Part shown: positions 1 to 8,965 of the stretch, in pieces
Numbering within the stretch: the first letter of the stretch is position 1
Layout of the letters: each line of letters begins with the position of its first letter
Source of the DNA: Sphingopyxis sp. TUF1
GTDB lineage: Bacteria; Pseudomonadota; Alphaproteobacteria; Sphingomonadales; Sphingomonadaceae
DNA: 64,000 bases
Assembly (NCBI RefSeq): GCF_036687315.1
Contig: NZ_CP144683.1
Coordinates: 1,550,001 to 1,614,000 of the forward strand
Direction of reading: 5' to 3'
Notes under the pieces: model-generated
Databases searched by the model: none
What the model saw: the letters and a program-made list of their open reading frames with translations, nothing else
What the model was told of the DNA's origin: nothing
Made by a program: the position numbers and the translations under genes

Positions 1-1304
1 ACCGGCGGCGTTTCGATGAGCGCGCGCGTCAGTTCGTCGACGAGCGCGCCATGGCCGTCGAGGCCGGGCAGCAGGCGCGCCAATAAAGGGGGCAGGTCGG
101 CGCGCCGCGCGAGGCGTTCGCGCAGGCGCCGCGCGCCCTCGAGCGCGTCGCGCAGCTGCGCCAGGTCGCGCGGGCCGCCGCGCCCCGCGACGAGGCGGCC
201 GAGCGCGCGTCCGGCGTCGGGCAGCGCGCGGAGCGCCGCGCGGAGATCGCCGCGCCACAGCGCATCTTGCGCGAGACTGTCGACGAGGTCGAGCCGGTCG
301 AGGATCGCCGCGCGATCGGTGAGCGGGCTCGCGATATCGTCGGCGAGCAGGCGCGCGCCCGCCGCGGTGACGGTGCGGTCGATCGTGCCGAGCAGGCTGC
401 CCTCGCGCGTTCCCGTCATCGTGCGGACGAGTTCGAGGCTTTCGCGCGTCGCGGCGTCGATCGCCATGCGGTCCGACGCGCGGTGGTGCACCGGCGGCTG
501 GAGAAAGGTCGGGGCACCGGTGCCGACATGGTCGAGATAAGCGACCAGCGCGCCCATCGCGGCGATCTCGCTGCGCGAAAATTGGCCGAAACCTTCGAGC
601 GTCCGGACGCCGTAAAAGCTTTCGAGCCGTTTCTGGGCGCCGGTGCTGGCGAAATCCGCCGCCGGACGGCGCACGATCTGCCGCGCCGACGAGAGGGGCA
701 GGTCTTCGGCGCTTTCGCTGAGCAGCAGTTCGGACGGTGCCAGCCGCGCAAGTTCGGCATCGACCGCTTCGGCGCGCACCGCGACGACTTCGAACCGCCC
801 GGTCGAGATGTCGGCGGCGGCGATCGCCACCTCGCCCTCGCTGCCGACCTGCGCGAGCGCGGCGAGGCGGTTCGCGCTGCGCCCTTCGAGCAGGCTTTCC
901 TCGGTCAGCGTGCCCGCGGTGACGAAACGAACGATGTCGCGCGCGACAAGCGCCTTCGACCCGCCGCGCGCCTTGGCCTCGGCAGGGGTTTCGACCTGTT
1001 CGGCAATCGCGACGCGGTGCCCGGCGCGGATCAGGCGCGCGAGATAGGATTCGGCGGCGTGGACGGGGACGCCGCACATCGGAACCGGCGCTCCGTCATG
1101 TTCGCCGCGCGAGGTCAGCGCGATGTCGAGCGTCGACGCCGCCGCCTTGGCATCGTCGAAGAACAGCTCGAAAAAATCGCCCATGCGATAGAAAAGCAGG
1201 CAGTCACCGGCCTTGGCCTTCAGCGCCCAATATTGCGCCATCATCGGCGTCGCGCCCGAGGCGACGGCGTTGCTGTTGGCGGGTCGGGGAGCGGTGGCGG
1301 CCAT
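1..1304 (-). CDS. mutS: DNA mismatch repair protein MutS (N-terminal part, runs off the window)
   Basis: Mismatch-recognition ATPase of methyl-directed repair. About 434 N-terminal residues are visible; the core, ATPase and C-terminal parts lie beyond base 1. Reverse translation from the ATG at 1304 reads MAATAPRPANSNAVASG, then MMAQYWALKAKAGDCLLFYRMG and the mismatch-binding Phe-x-Glu motif (DFFELF, Phe44 and Glu46), followed by the conserved AMCGVP-like stretch (PMCGVPVHAAESYLARL) and the connector and lever regions. No stop codon interrupts the frame. The gene diverges from maeB on the other side of a 367-base spacer. Large opposite-strand open frames over this stretch are shadows. Confidence 0.95.
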   Translation of the reverse strand, partial: MAATAPRPANSNAVASGATPMMAQYWALKAKAGDCLLFYRMGDFFELFFDDAKAAASTLDIALTSRGEHDGAPVPMCGVPVHAAESYLARLIRAGHRVAIAEQVETPAEAKARGGSKALVARDIVRFVTAGTLTEESLLEGRSANRLAALAQVGSEGEVAIAAADISTGRFEVVAVRAEAVDAELARLAPSELLLSESAEDLPLSSARQIVRRPAADFASTGAQKRLESFYGVRTLEGFGQFSRSEIAAMGALVAYLDHVGTGAPTFLQPPVHHRASDRMAIDAATRESLELVRTMTGTREGSLLGTIDRTVTAAGARLLADDIASPLTDRAAILDRLDLVDSLAQDALWRGDLRAALRALPDAGRALGRLVAGRGGPRDLAQLRDALEGARRLRERLARRADLPPLLARLLPGLDGHGALVDELTRALIETPP

Positions 1305-1671
1305 CGCCCCCTGCTTAGTGATTGGGCGCGGCATGGCAAGGTCGGAGGGGGATGCGGGGTGGAATGGCGGGTGCGGGGTGGTGAGCGGATGTTCGGCGCA
1401 ACTGAAGCCCCTCCCCTTCAGGGGAGGGGTTGGGGTGGGGGCTATCGGCCTTGCGCGAGGCCGATAGCCCCCACCCCACTACGACTAGGCAGCAAGCTGC
1501 CAAGTCTTCGTTGCCCCTCCCCATGGCTTCGCCACAGGGAGGATAATCGCACTTCCAGACCTTCGCCCTCCCGTCGCCACCCACCTCCAACATTGCCGGT
1601 TACATTTTCGCGAGGCCGCGCTAGGGGAAAGCCTCGGCGCGCATCTTGGGACTTTATCGAGAGGACAGCGA
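1305..1671. other. Intergenic spacer mutS/maeB with repeat remnants
   Basis: This is a divergent spacer holding no convincing gene. It carries a long perfect hairpin (1431-1478) flanked by C/G-rich runs, and at about 1524-1546 a fragment that matches the right-hand end of repeat family B (CCTCCCCATGG...CCACAGGGAGGAT). The left half of that repeat is missing or replaced. The promoters of mutS and maeB presumably lie here, but none could be assigned with confidence. Confidence 0.6.
1431..1478. repeat. Perfect 21-bp inverted repeat (hairpin)
   Basis: Arms 1431-1451 and 1458-1478 are exact reverse complements, 21 bp each, separated by the 6-base loop TGCGCG. The outer halves are G/C runs and the inner halves read GCTATCGGCCT and AGGCCGATAGC. 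It lies in front of both divergent genes, so it is not a simple terminator for either. Confidence 0.85.
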
Positions 1672-3936
1672 ATGGACAGCGGCAACAAGGTGCAGTTTTC
1701 GGATCGCGAGGCCCTGCTCTACCACGAATATGGGCGGCCCGGGAAAATCGAGATCGTCGCATCGAAGCCGATGGCGACGCAGCGCGACCTGAGCCTGGCC
1801 TATTCGCCCGGCGTCGCGGTGCCGGTGAAGGCGATCGCCGAAGATCCCGCCAAAGCCTATGACTATACGATCAAGGGCAATCTGGTCGCCGTCATTTCGA
1901 ACGGCACCGCGATCCTGGGGCTCGGCAACCTCGGCGCGCTCGCGTCGAAGCCGGTGATGGAAGGCAAGGCGGTGCTGTTCAAGCGCTTTGCCGACGTCGA
2001 TTCGATCGATCTGGAGGTCGACACCGAAGATCCGCAGCGTTTCATCGAGGCGGTCGAACTGCTCGCGCCGAGCTTTGGCGGCATCAACCTGGAAGATATT
2101 GCCGCCCCCAATTGCTTCATCATCGAAGCCGCGCTGAAAGAGCGGATGAACATCCCGGTGTTCCACGACGACCAGCATGGCACCGCGATCATCACCGCCG
2201 CGGGGCTGATCAACGCCTGTTACCTGACCGGGCGCGACCTGGCGACGGTCAAGGTCGTCGTCAACGGCGCGGGGGCGGCGGCGATCGCGTGCACCGCGCT
2301 GATCAAGGCGATGGGCGTGCGGCACGAAAATGTCATCATGTGCGACCGCAAGGGCACGATTTACCAGGGCCGCACCGAGGGAATGGACCAGTGGAAGTCC
2401 GCCCATGCGGTGCCGACCGACGCGCGCGACCTGACCGAAGCGCTCGTCGGCGCCGATGTGTTCCTCGGCCTTTCCGCCGCGGGCGCGCTGAAGCCCGAGA
2501 TGGTGAAGGACATGGCGCCCGCGCCGATCATCTTTGCGATGGCGAACCCCGATCCCGAAATCTCGCCGCCGGATGCCCGCGCAGCAAGACCCGACGCGAT
2601 CATCGCTACCGGGCGGTCGGACTATCCGAACCAGGTCAACAATGTCCTCTGCTTCCCCTTCATCTTCCGCGGCGCGCTCGACGTCCATGCGACCGCAATC
2701 AACGAGGAGATGAAGATCGCGGCGGCCTATGCGATCGCCGACCTCGCGCGCCAGCAGGTGCCCGAGGAAGTTGCCGCCGCCTATGGCGGCCGCGCGTCGA
2801 GCTTTGGCCCCGAATATATCATCCCCTCGCCCTTCGATCCGCGGCTGATGGAAATCGTGCCCGCCGCGGTCGCCAAGGCGGCGATGGAGACAGGCGTTGC
2901 CCAGCGGCCGATCGACGATCTGGACGCCTATCGCACATCCTTGCGCGCGCGGCTCAACCCGACGACATCGGTGCTGACGCTCGCCTATGAAGCCGCGCGC
3001 AACAATCCCAAGCGCGTCGTCTTTGCCGAGGGCGAGGAAGAAACCGTGCTGCGGGCGGCGATCCAGTTTCGCGACGGCGGCTATGGCACCCCGGTGCTCG
3101 TCGGGCGCGAAGGGCTGCACGACAAATTGCGCGCGATGGGCGTCGCCGACGCCGAAAGTTTCGAGGTGCACAACAGCGTCAATTCGCCGCACGTCCCGGC
3201 GATGGTCGACATGCTGTACGAACGGCTCCAGCGGCGCGGATATTTGCGCCGCGACGTCGAGCGGATGGTCAACCGCGACCGCAACATCTTTGGCTCGCTG
3301 CTGCTCAAAATGGGCCTCGGCGATGCGATGATCACCGGCACGACGCGCACCTATTCGCAGACAATGCGCGAGATTCGCCGCGTGATCGACCATGCCGAGG
3401 GCAAGACGCCGTTCGGCATTCACGTGCTGGTCGACCAGCATCACACCATCTTCATGGCCGACACCACGGTCAACGAGCGGCCGTCGGCCGAAATGCTCGC
3501 CGACATCGCCGAACGCACCGCGCAGGTCGCGCGGCGCATGGGGCACGAACCGCGCGTCGCCTTCCTGTCCTATTCGACCTTCGGCAATCCCGAGGGGAGC
3601 TGGCTGGAGAATATCCGCGAGGCGGTCGCGATCCTCGACCGGCGCCAGCCCGGATTCGAATATGAAGGCGAGATGGCACCCGACGTCGCGCTGAACGCCA
3701 AGGTGATGAAGAATTATCCCTTCTGCCGCCTGTCGGGCCCGGCGAACGTGCTGATCATGCCGGGGCTGCAATCGGCGAACTTGTCGGCGAAGCTGCTGCG
3801 CGAACTGGGCGGCGGCGCGGTGATCGGCCCGATGCTGGTGGGCATGGAGCATCCGGTGCAGGTCGCGACGATGGCGTCGACCGCTTCGGACCTGGTCACG
3901 CTGGCGGTGCTGGCCGCGGGCGGGATTGCGCAGTAG
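1672..3936 (+). CDS. maeB: NADP-dependent malic enzyme with C-terminal phosphotransacetylase-like domain
   Basis: The 754-residue MaeB-type malic enzyme converts malate to pyruvate and CO2 with NADP, a cytosolic anaplerotic reaction. The N-terminal malic domain shows the YSPGVA motif (Tyr44), [11 protein letters not shown] and FHDDQHGTA. The nucleotide-binding domain has the [13 protein letters not shown] glycine-rich turn near residue 195. From about residue 430 ([21 protein letters not shown]) to the end it matches the phosphate acetyltransferase fold typical of long bacterial malic enzymes. In that subfamily this domain is regulatory rather than catalytic. The gene stands alone and ends opposite bamE across a family A repeat. 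Confidence 0.95.
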   Translation: MDSGNKVQFSDREALLYHEYGRPGKIEIVASKPMATQRDLSLAYSPGVAVPVKAIAEDPAKAYDYTIKGNLVAVISNGTAILGLGNLGALASKPVMEGKAVLFKRFADVDSIDLEVDTEDPQRFIEAVELLAPSFGGINLEDIAAPNCFIIEAALKERMNIPVFHDDQHGTAIITAAGLINACYLTGRDLATVKVVVNGAGAAAIACTALIKAMGVRHENVIMCDRKGTIYQGRTEGMDQWKSAHAVPTDARDLTEALVGADVFLGLSAAGALKPEMVKDMAPAPIIFAMANPDPEISPPDARAARPDAIIATGRSDYPNQVNNVLCFPFIFRGALDVHATAINEEMKIAAAYAIADLARQQVPEEVAAAYGGRASSFGPEYIIPSPFDPRLMEIVPAAVAKAAMETGVAQRPIDDLDAYRTSLRARLNPTTSVLTLAYEAARNNPKRVVFAEGEEETVLRAAIQFRDGGYGTPVLVGREGLHDKLRAMGVADAESFEVHNSVNSPHVPAMVDMLYERLQRRGYLRRDVERMVNRDRNIFGSLLLKMGLGDAMITGTTRTYSQTMREIRRVIDHAEGKTPFGIHVLVDQHHTIFMADTTVNERPSAEMLADIAERTAQVARRMGHEPRVAFLSYSTFGNPEGSWLENIREAVAILDRRQPGFEYEGEMAPDVALNAKVMKNYPFCRLSGPANVLIMPGLQSANLSAKLLRELGGGAVIGPMLVGMEHPVQVATMASTASDLVTLAVLAAGGIAQ

Positions 3937-3946
3937 TTTAGAAGCG

Positions 3947-4024
3947 CGTCGCCCCCGCGAAGGCGGGGGCCGTTATCGGGATAGCTGTAGGCCGCCAGCG
4001 GCCCCCGCCTTCGCGGGGGCGACG
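3947..4024. repeat. Family A palindromic intergenic repeat, copy 1
   Basis: The 25-base outer arms (CGTCGCCCCCGCGAAGGCGG and on) are inverted around a variable centre of about 28 bases. It lies between the convergent 3' ends of maeB and bamE and could act as a two-way terminator. Related copies are at 18730-18806 and 48067-48155, with a collapsed copy at 27644-27676. Confidence 0.85.
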
Positions 4025-4044
4025 GATCGAATCCGTTGCCAGGC

Positions 4045-4530
4045 TTACCGCCCCGCCGGAGCCCCGGCGCCCGGCGCGCCGACCGCGCCGATATTGCCGA
4101 AAATATCCTCGAAGAAGCTGCGCTCGCGGCCGAGCGTCGGCGTCTTGTCGCCTTCGGGGCTGAGACGGCTGACAAGTTCAAGCCCGGTGCGGTCGACCGC
4201 GGCGACATTGCCCGCGGCGTCGAAGCGCACGCGCAGCACCTGCTGCGCGATCGGGCGCGGCTTGGCGAAGGCGAGCTGGCGCGTTTCGCGCGAGACATAA
4301 TAATATTCGCCCGATCCGAACTGGCCGACGAAGGTCGGGCGGCCCAGCGTGCGTTCGACCGATTCGCGGTTGTCGACGCCGGGCGTGATCGCATCGGTCA
4401 AGGTCGCGTCGGCGACATAGCCCTGCCGCCCCTTGAGCTGTGTACAGCCGCTGGTCGCGAGCGCGACGACCAGTCCCAGCAGGACGAGGCGCGCGCGGGG
4501 GGTGGAAAGGACAGGACTCGCATTCGGCAT
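4045..4530 (-). CDS. bamE: Outer membrane protein assembly factor BamE (SmpA/OmlA lipoprotein)
   Basis: This 161-residue SmpA/OmlA-family lipoprotein is the small BAM-complex subunit that helps insert beta-barrel proteins. A hydrophobic signal (residues 13-26) ends in a lipobox TSGC with lipidated Cys29. The body contains LTDAITPGVDNRESVERTLG and GEYYYVSRETRQ, the usual BamE core, and the tail is Gly/Ala/Pro-rich. It diverges from the bc1 chaperone gene starting at 4701, a neighbourhood common in alphaproteobacteria. Confidence 0.9.
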   Translation of the reverse strand: MPNASPVLSTPRARLVLLGLVVALATSGCTQLKGRQGYVADATLTDAITPGVDNRESVERTLGRPTFVGQFGSGEYYYVSRETRQLAFAKPRPIAQQVLRVRFDAAGNVAAVDRTGLELVSRLSPEGDKTPTLGRERSFFEDIFGNIGAVGAPGAGAPAGR

Positions 4531-4700
4531 AAACTATCTCCGTTGCGCCGGTCCGCCGCTTCATCGGACGGTGGCGCTGGCTCTCGCGCCTCTTAACCGC
4601 AAGCGGCGAGCGCGCACAAGCCGCTTGTGCCGCGGCAAAGCTTGCCACAAGCTGACCGGCGCCCCTTTTCGGGCGGCGCGAATGCGCCTAAGCAGCGGCG

Positions 4701-5231
4701 ATGTTCAGCTTACGCAAATTGTTCCGATCCGAACCCGACCCGCGCGAGGCGCGCCGTCCGCTGTGGCAGGCGGTGGTCGCCACCGCGCGCGCGCCGCACT
4801 GGTATGCCGAGGGCGGCGTCCCCGACACGCTCGACGGGCGGTTCGACATGGTCAGCTTGGTGATGGCGCTGGTCCTGCACCGCATCGACGACGATCCCGA
4901 TCAGGCGCTCGCCGGCGTCCAGCTCACCGAATTGTTCGTCAGCGACATGGACGGGCAGATGCGCCAGATCGGCTTTGGCGACATGGTCGTCGGCAAGCAG
5001 GTCGGGCGGATGATGGGCGCGCTCGGCGGGCGGCTCGGCGCCTATCGCGCGCCCGACGGATCGGACGAACTCGAGGCGGCGCTGGTACGCAATCTGTGGC
5101 GCGGCAAGGCGCCCGAGGCGGCGGGGCTGGCGCATGTGATGGCCGAGGTGGCGGCGCTGCGCGGTGCGCTGGCGGCGATGCCGGTCGCCGAGCTGGTCAC
5201 CGCCGACCGGCTGCCGGGAGCGCGGACGTGA
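4701..5231 (+). CDS. Ubiquinol-cytochrome c chaperone family protein
   Basis: The 176-residue protein matches the CBP3/UQCC family (ubiquinol-cytochrome c chaperone domain) needed for assembly of respiratory complex III in mitochondria and present in alphaproteobacteria. Characteristic stretches are ARAPHWYAEGGVPDTLDGRFDM near residue 30 and FVSDMDGQMRQIGFGDMVVGK near residue 77. It is the first gene of a two-gene operon; its TGA overlaps the GTG start of the DUF177 gene. The bc1-assembly role is inferred from the family. Confidence 0.88.
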   Translation: MFSLRKLFRSEPDPREARRPLWQAVVATARAPHWYAEGGVPDTLDGRFDMVSLVMALVLHRIDDDPDQALAGVQLTELFVSDMDGQMRQIGFGDMVVGKQVGRMMGALGGRLGAYRAPDGSDELEAALVRNLWRGKAPEAAGLAHVMAEVAALRGALAAMPVAELVTADRLPGART

Positions 5232-5758
5232 GCGCGGGAAACGAGTTTTCGCTGATCGTCACGCTCGTCGATGCGGCGCAGGGCCGAACGGTCGCGGTCG
5301 AGGCCGACGCTGCGGCGCGCGAACGGATCGCCACGCGGCTGGGTCTGATCGCGCTCGATCATTTTGCGCTGACCGCCGCGATCCGCGCGGTTGCGGGCGG
5401 GCTGGCGGCGACGGGCGAGGTCAAGGCCGAGGTGGTGCAGGCGTGCGCCGCGACCGGCCTACCCGTCCCCGCGCGCATCGCCGAGCGCTTCGACCTGCGC
5501 TTCCTGCGCGATGTCGATACTCCGGCGAGCGCGGACGAGGAAGTCGAGCTCGACCGCGACGCGCTCGACCTGCTGCCGCTCGAGGGCGACCGCGCCGACC
5601 TGGGCGAAGCCGCGGTGCAGACGCTGTCGCTCGCGCTCGACCCCTTTCCGCGCCACCCCGACGCGGACCGCATCCTGGCCGAAAAGGGCGTGCTGAGCGA
5701 GGAAGCGGCGGGGCCGTTCGCAGCGCTCGCCAAGCTGCGCGGCAAGCCGGGGGGTTAG
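5228..5758 (+). CDS. DUF177 (YceD-family) protein
   Basis: The protein has 176 residues from a GTG start at 5228 that overlaps the preceding stop (GTGA), indicating translational coupling. It belongs to the YceD/DUF177 family, linked in bacteria and plants to 23S rRNA processing. Visible family signs are an early beta-rich domain, AEVVQACAATGLPVPARI, and a conserved acidic central part (EEVELDRDALDLLPLEGDRADLGEAAVQTLSLALDP). The usual partner rpmF is not adjacent. The stop overlaps the stop of the convergent SRPBCC gene by four bases. Confidence 0.85.
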   Translation: MSAGNEFSLIVTLVDAAQGRTVAVEADAAARERIATRLGLIALDHFALTAAIRAVAGGLAATGEVKAEVVQACAATGLPVPARIAERFDLRFLRDVDTPASADEEVELDRDALDLLPLEGDRADLGEAAVQTLSLALDPFPRHPDADRILAEKGVLSEEAAGPFAALAKLRGKPGG

Positions 5759-6468
5759 GAGCGCTCGTCGGGTTTCGGCGCCGTTTCTTCGTCGACGAGG
5801 TCGGCGACCGCGGCGTCGAGGCCGGACTCTTGCGAAGCTTCGTCCTTCGCCGCCGGCGTCTCGCTCGTGGGGGCCTTCGCGTCGTCGTCCGCCGCCTTTT
5901 CGCCGCGCGCCGGAGGCAGCGCGCCGCCGAGCGCGTCGGCCAGCCCGCGCAACTGCTCGCCGATCACGCGGTCGACCGCGGGCGCGATGTCGGCGACCTT
6001 GAAGCGCATATAGCCGCCGACGACATAATCGAAGCGCAGCGCGCTGCCCGTCGGCGTTGCCTTGATCTGGATCGTCAGCGTGCCCGTCAGCGCCTCGCCC
6101 TGCAGCGGGCCGAAGGCCCCCGACAGGCGAAGCATCTCGTTCGGCCGCGAAAAGAGGATGCGCGCGTGCTGGACGCTGCCGACCCCGGAACCGGTGTCGG
6201 GCAGCTTTTCGCAAAAGCAGCCGCCCGCTTGCGAATCGAGCCAGAAATTCGCCGCATCGCCCGACCAGCTATGATCTTTCGACCACCAGCTTTGCGGCAT
6301 TCGCAGCATCTTCCACACGTCGGCGGGTGCCGCTGCGACCTGCGCCGTGTGCGCGACGGTGAAGCCCGTTTCGCTCTGGTCGATGACCTTGGCGGTCGCG
6401 CCGGGCGCGAGGGCCAGTCCAGCCATTGCTGAAATTGCCGCCGCCATCTTTGTTTTGAAGTTCATCAT
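5755..6468 (-). CDS. Secreted SRPBCC (START-like) protein
   Basis: The protein has 237 residues. The N-terminus (MMNFKTKMAAAISAMAGLALAPGATA) is a signal peptide with cleavage likely after residue 26. Residues 35-185 resemble the SRPBCC/polyketide-cyclase fold, with a buried ligand pocket (APADVWKMLRMPQSWWSKDHSWSG, then alternating hydrophobic beta strands). The last 55 residues are acidic, Ala/Glu/Asp-rich and low in complexity. The natural ligand is unknown. It follows adk on the same strand but is separated from it by repeat C, so co-transcription is doubtful. Confidence 0.75.
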   Translation of the reverse strand: MMNFKTKMAAAISAMAGLALAPGATAKVIDQSETGFTVAHTAQVAAAPADVWKMLRMPQSWWSKDHSWSGDAANFWLDSQAGGCFCEKLPDTGSGVGSVQHARILFSRPNEMLRLSGAFGPLQGEALTGTLTIQIKATPTGSALRFDYVVGGYMRFKVADIAPAVDRVIGEQLRGLADALGGALPPARGEKAADDDAKAPTSETPAAKDEASQESGLDAAVADLVDEETAPKPDERS

Positions 6469-6501
6469 CCGCTCCCCGCCTGGCGCAACCGACCGGGCTT
6501 A

Positions 6502-6593
6502 GTCATTGCGACCCCGGCGAACGCCGGGGGAAGCAATCCAGGGCGGCCCTGCACCGCTCTGGATTGCCACGGGCCTGCGGCCCTCGCAATGAC
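6502..6593. repeat. Family C palindromic repeat (GTCATTGCGA ends)
   Basis: A 92-bp element starts with GTCATTGCGA and ends with TCGCAATGAC, an exact 10-bp terminal inverted repeat. The interior has further pairing parts (CAATCCAG and CTGGATTG). It sits directly downstream of adk. Elements with these ends are frequent intergenic repeats in alphaproteobacteria; only one copy is in this window. Confidence 0.8.
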
Positions 6594-6608
6594 GATTAAG
6601 CGCGGGCG

Positions 6609-7268
6609 TTAGCCAGCGGTGCTGAGGATCGTTTCGATCGCGTCGTTGACCTGGTCGATCGGCGCCATGCCGTCGACGTGGGTGACGATGCCGCGCGCGT
6701 CGTAGATCGGCAGGATCGGCGCGGTCTTGGCGCGATATTCGGCCATGCGCGTGCGCACCGTTTCCTCATTGTCGTCGGGGCGGCGCTTGAAGTCGTGCGC
6801 CCCGCAGACGTCGCATGTATCGGCTGCCTTGGGCAGCTTGTAGCGGTCGTGATAACCCGCACCGCACTGGGCGCAGCTGAAGCGGCCGGTGATGCGGTCG
6901 ACGAGCGCGTCTTCCTCGACGCGCAGCTCGATGACATGGTCGAGCTTGCGACCGCGCGACGAAAGCAACTCGTCGAGCGCCTCGGCCTGCGCCGCGGTGC
7001 GCGGATAGCCGTCGAAGATCACCGACACGTCAGGGCCGAGCGCATCGAGCCGCTCGCCGATCAGTCCCGAGACGATCGCGTCGGAAACGAGCTCGCCCGC
7101 GTCCATTACCGCCTTGGCCTGAAGCCCGATGGGCGTGCCCGCCTTGACCGCCGCGCGCAGCATGTCGCCGGTCGACAGCTGGACCATGCCATGCTCATCC
7201 TCGAGCCGCGAAGCCTGCGTTCCCTTGCCCGCCCCCGGCGGTCCGAGCAATATGATATTGAGCGTCAT
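6609..7268 (-). CDS. adk: Adenylate kinase (long, zinc-type)
   Basis: The 219-residue kinase interconverts ATP+AMP and 2 ADP in the cytosol. The P-loop GPPGAGKGTQ is at residues 9-18, the AMP-site STGDMLR follows, and FDGYPRT is present. The LID domain carries four cysteines (CAQC...CDVC), so it is the long form with a structural zinc site. The start at 7268 was chosen because the protein begins MTLNIILLGPPG. It ends the ribosomal supercluster after secY, as in many bacteria. Confidence 0.97.
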   Translation of the reverse strand: MTLNIILLGPPGAGKGTQASRLEDEHGMVQLSTGDMLRAAVKAGTPIGLQAKAVMDAGELVSDAIVSGLIGERLDALGPDVSVIFDGYPRTAAQAEALDELLSSRGRKLDHVIELRVEEDALVDRITGRFSCAQCGAGYHDRYKLPKAADTCDVCGAHDFKRRPDDNEETVRTRMAEYRAKTAPILPIYDARGIVTHVDGMAPIDQVNDAIETILSTAG

Positions 7269-7315
7269 CGAAGCCCCTGTTCCCGTGCGTGTCGCAGACT
7301 GCCCTATCGAAGGCG

Positions 7316-8689
7316 TCAGCGCCGTGCAACGCCGCCCTTCAATTTCGCCTTTTTGATGAGGTCGCCATATTGGTGGGCGAGCATGTGGCTCTGGATCTGG
7401 CTGATCGTGTCGATCGTCACATTGACGATGATGAGCAGGCTGGTGCCGCCGAGATAGAAAGGCAGCCCCGACTGGGCAATGAAATATTCGGGCACAAGGC
7501 AGATGATCGTGAGATAGGCGGCGCCGATCACCGTGATGCGCGTCAGCACGAAGTCGAGGTAGGTCGCGGTGTTCTTGCCCGGACGGATGCCGGGAATGAA
7601 CCCGTTCTGCTTCTTCAGATTTTCGGCGGTCTCTTCGGGGTTGAAGACAACGGCCACGTAGAAGAAGCAGAAGAAGATGATGCCCGCGGCATAAAGCGCC
7701 ATGTAAAGCGGCTGGCCGTGCGCGAGATACTGGTTGAGCGTGATCAGGAAATCGCCCCACGCGGAATCACCCTGAACATTATTGCCCATCATCTGCGTGA
7801 CGGTGAGCGGCATCAGCAGCAACGACGAGGCAAAGATCGGCGGGATGACGCCCGCGGTGTTGACCTTCAGCGGCAGATGGCTGCGGTCGGCCTGCATCAC
7901 GCCGCGCTGCGTCGCGCGCTTCGGATATTGGACGAGAACGCGGCGCTGCGCGCGTTCCATGAAGCTGATGAAGGCGATGAGGGCGATGCCGCCCGCAATC
8001 ACCGCAATCACGGTGCCGCCGCCCATCGAACCTTCGCGCACCTGCGTGAACATCTGCGCAAAGCTGCGCGGCAGCTGCGCGAGGATGCCCGCCATGATGA
8101 TGAGCGAAACGCCGTTGCCGATGCCGCGGCTGGTGATCTGTTCGCCGAGCCACATCAGGAACAGTGTGCCGCCGACGATCGAGATGACCGCGCCGATGCG
8201 GAACATCATGCCAGGGTCGACAACCGCGGCGACCCCCTGCGACGCGCCGAGCGTTTCGAGCCCGACGGCAATGAAATAGCCCTGGACCGCGGTCAGAAGG
8301 ACCGTGCCGTAGCGCGTATATTGGTTGAGCTTCTTGCGCCCGCTTTCGCCCTCTTTCTTGAGCGCGGCGAGGCTGGGCGAGAGCGCCGCGGCCAGCTGAA
8401 CGACGATCGATGCCGTAATATAGGGCATGACGCCGAGCGCGATGATGCTCATGCGCTCCAGGCTGCCGCCCGAAAAAGTGTTGAAGATGTCGAGGACGCC
8501 GCCCGATGCGGCCTGGCTGTAAAGCGTCGCCAGCGCGACCGGATCGACGCCGGGCAACGGCACGAACGACAGGAAGCGAAAGACGATCAGCGCGCCGATC
8601 GTGAACCAGATGCGGTTCTTGAGTTCGGTCGCCTGACCGAATTTCGAGAAATTGAGGTTCGATGCAAGCTGGTCGGCGCGTGAGGCCAT
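7316..8689 (-). CDS. secY: Protein translocase subunit SecY
   Basis: The 457-residue, ten-helix channel subunit of the Sec translocase resides in the inner membrane. Family landmarks are the N-terminal MASRADQLASNLNFSKFGQATELKNR, PYITASIVVQLAAALSP (helix 2 and the plug region) and the cytosolic loop with KRATQRG. It lies 47 bases upstream of adk. It is separated from rplO by 276 bases containing a palindromic repeat and a possible terminator, unlike the tight rplO-secY linkage seen in many genomes. Confidence 0.98.
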   Translation of the reverse strand: MASRADQLASNLNFSKFGQATELKNRIWFTIGALIVFRFLSFVPLPGVDPVALATLYSQAASGGVLDIFNTFSGGSLERMSIIALGVMPYITASIVVQLAAALSPSLAALKKEGESGRKKLNQYTRYGTVLLTAVQGYFIAVGLETLGASQGVAAVVDPGMMFRIGAVISIVGGTLFLMWLGEQITSRGIGNGVSLIIMAGILAQLPRSFAQMFTQVREGSMGGGTVIAVIAGGIALIAFISFMERAQRRVLVQYPKRATQRGVMQADRSHLPLKVNTAGVIPPIFASSLLLMPLTVTQMMGNNVQGDSAWGDFLITLNQYLAHGQPLYMALYAAGIIFFCFFYVAVVFNPEETAENLKKQNGFIPGIRPGKNTATYLDFVLTRITVIGAAYLTIICLVPEYFIAQSGLPFYLGGTSLLIIVNVTIDTISQIQSHMLAHQYGDLIKKAKLKGGVARR

Positions 8690-8822
8690 GGGTAGTTTCC
8701 TCGAGGATAGTCCGGACCGCGCCCCCCGCGACCCGGCGCCTATGTGCGTTCGGCGGTCGCGAAGCGCAAGGGGAAAGGCCTATTTAGCGGTGAGCCGACG
8801 CTCCAGTCCCGCTTTCAATATC

Positions 8823-8902
8823 CGTTCGCATCGAGCGAAGTCGAGATGCCTCTCGAGCTTGCGCTGTCCCGAGAGGTGTCGCGACTTCGCTCGACACGAA
8901 CG
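8823..8902. repeat. Family D palindromic repeat between rplO and secY
   Basis: Arms 8823-8855 and 8870-8902 are inverted copies matching at 28 of 33 positions, built around the core TCGAGCGAAGTCG. It lies in the spc operon between rplO and secY. A single copy is seen in this window. Confidence 0.85.
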
Positions 8903-8919
8903 GGAAATAAAGGCTCATC

Positions 8920-8955
8920 AAAAACGACGAGGGCGACCCGTATTCGAGGCCGCCC
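8920..8955 (-). terminator. Possible rho-independent terminator after rplO
   Basis: On the minus strand the stem GGGCGGCC/GGTCGCCC (one G-U pair) is followed after a few bases by a run of five T. It lies about 10 bases past the rplO stop. If active it would separate secY-adk from the upstream ribosomal genes. Confidence 0.45.
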
Positions 8956-8965
8956 CTTGTCTGAT

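Noticed and set aside
267..1862. Long plus-strand open frame over mutS and its promoter region
   Set aside because: It is antisense to a clearly conserved mutS, has low-complexity Arg-rich translation and no family match; it is a GC-rich shadow.
1654..3852. 732-codon minus-strand open frame opposite maeB
   Set aside because: The translation is His/Arg/Asp-rich without domains and mirrors the codon positions of maeB.
3947..4024. Family A repeats as a CRISPR array
   Set aside because: Copies are solitary and tens of kilobases apart, and each is an inverted pair instead of a direct repeat with spacers.
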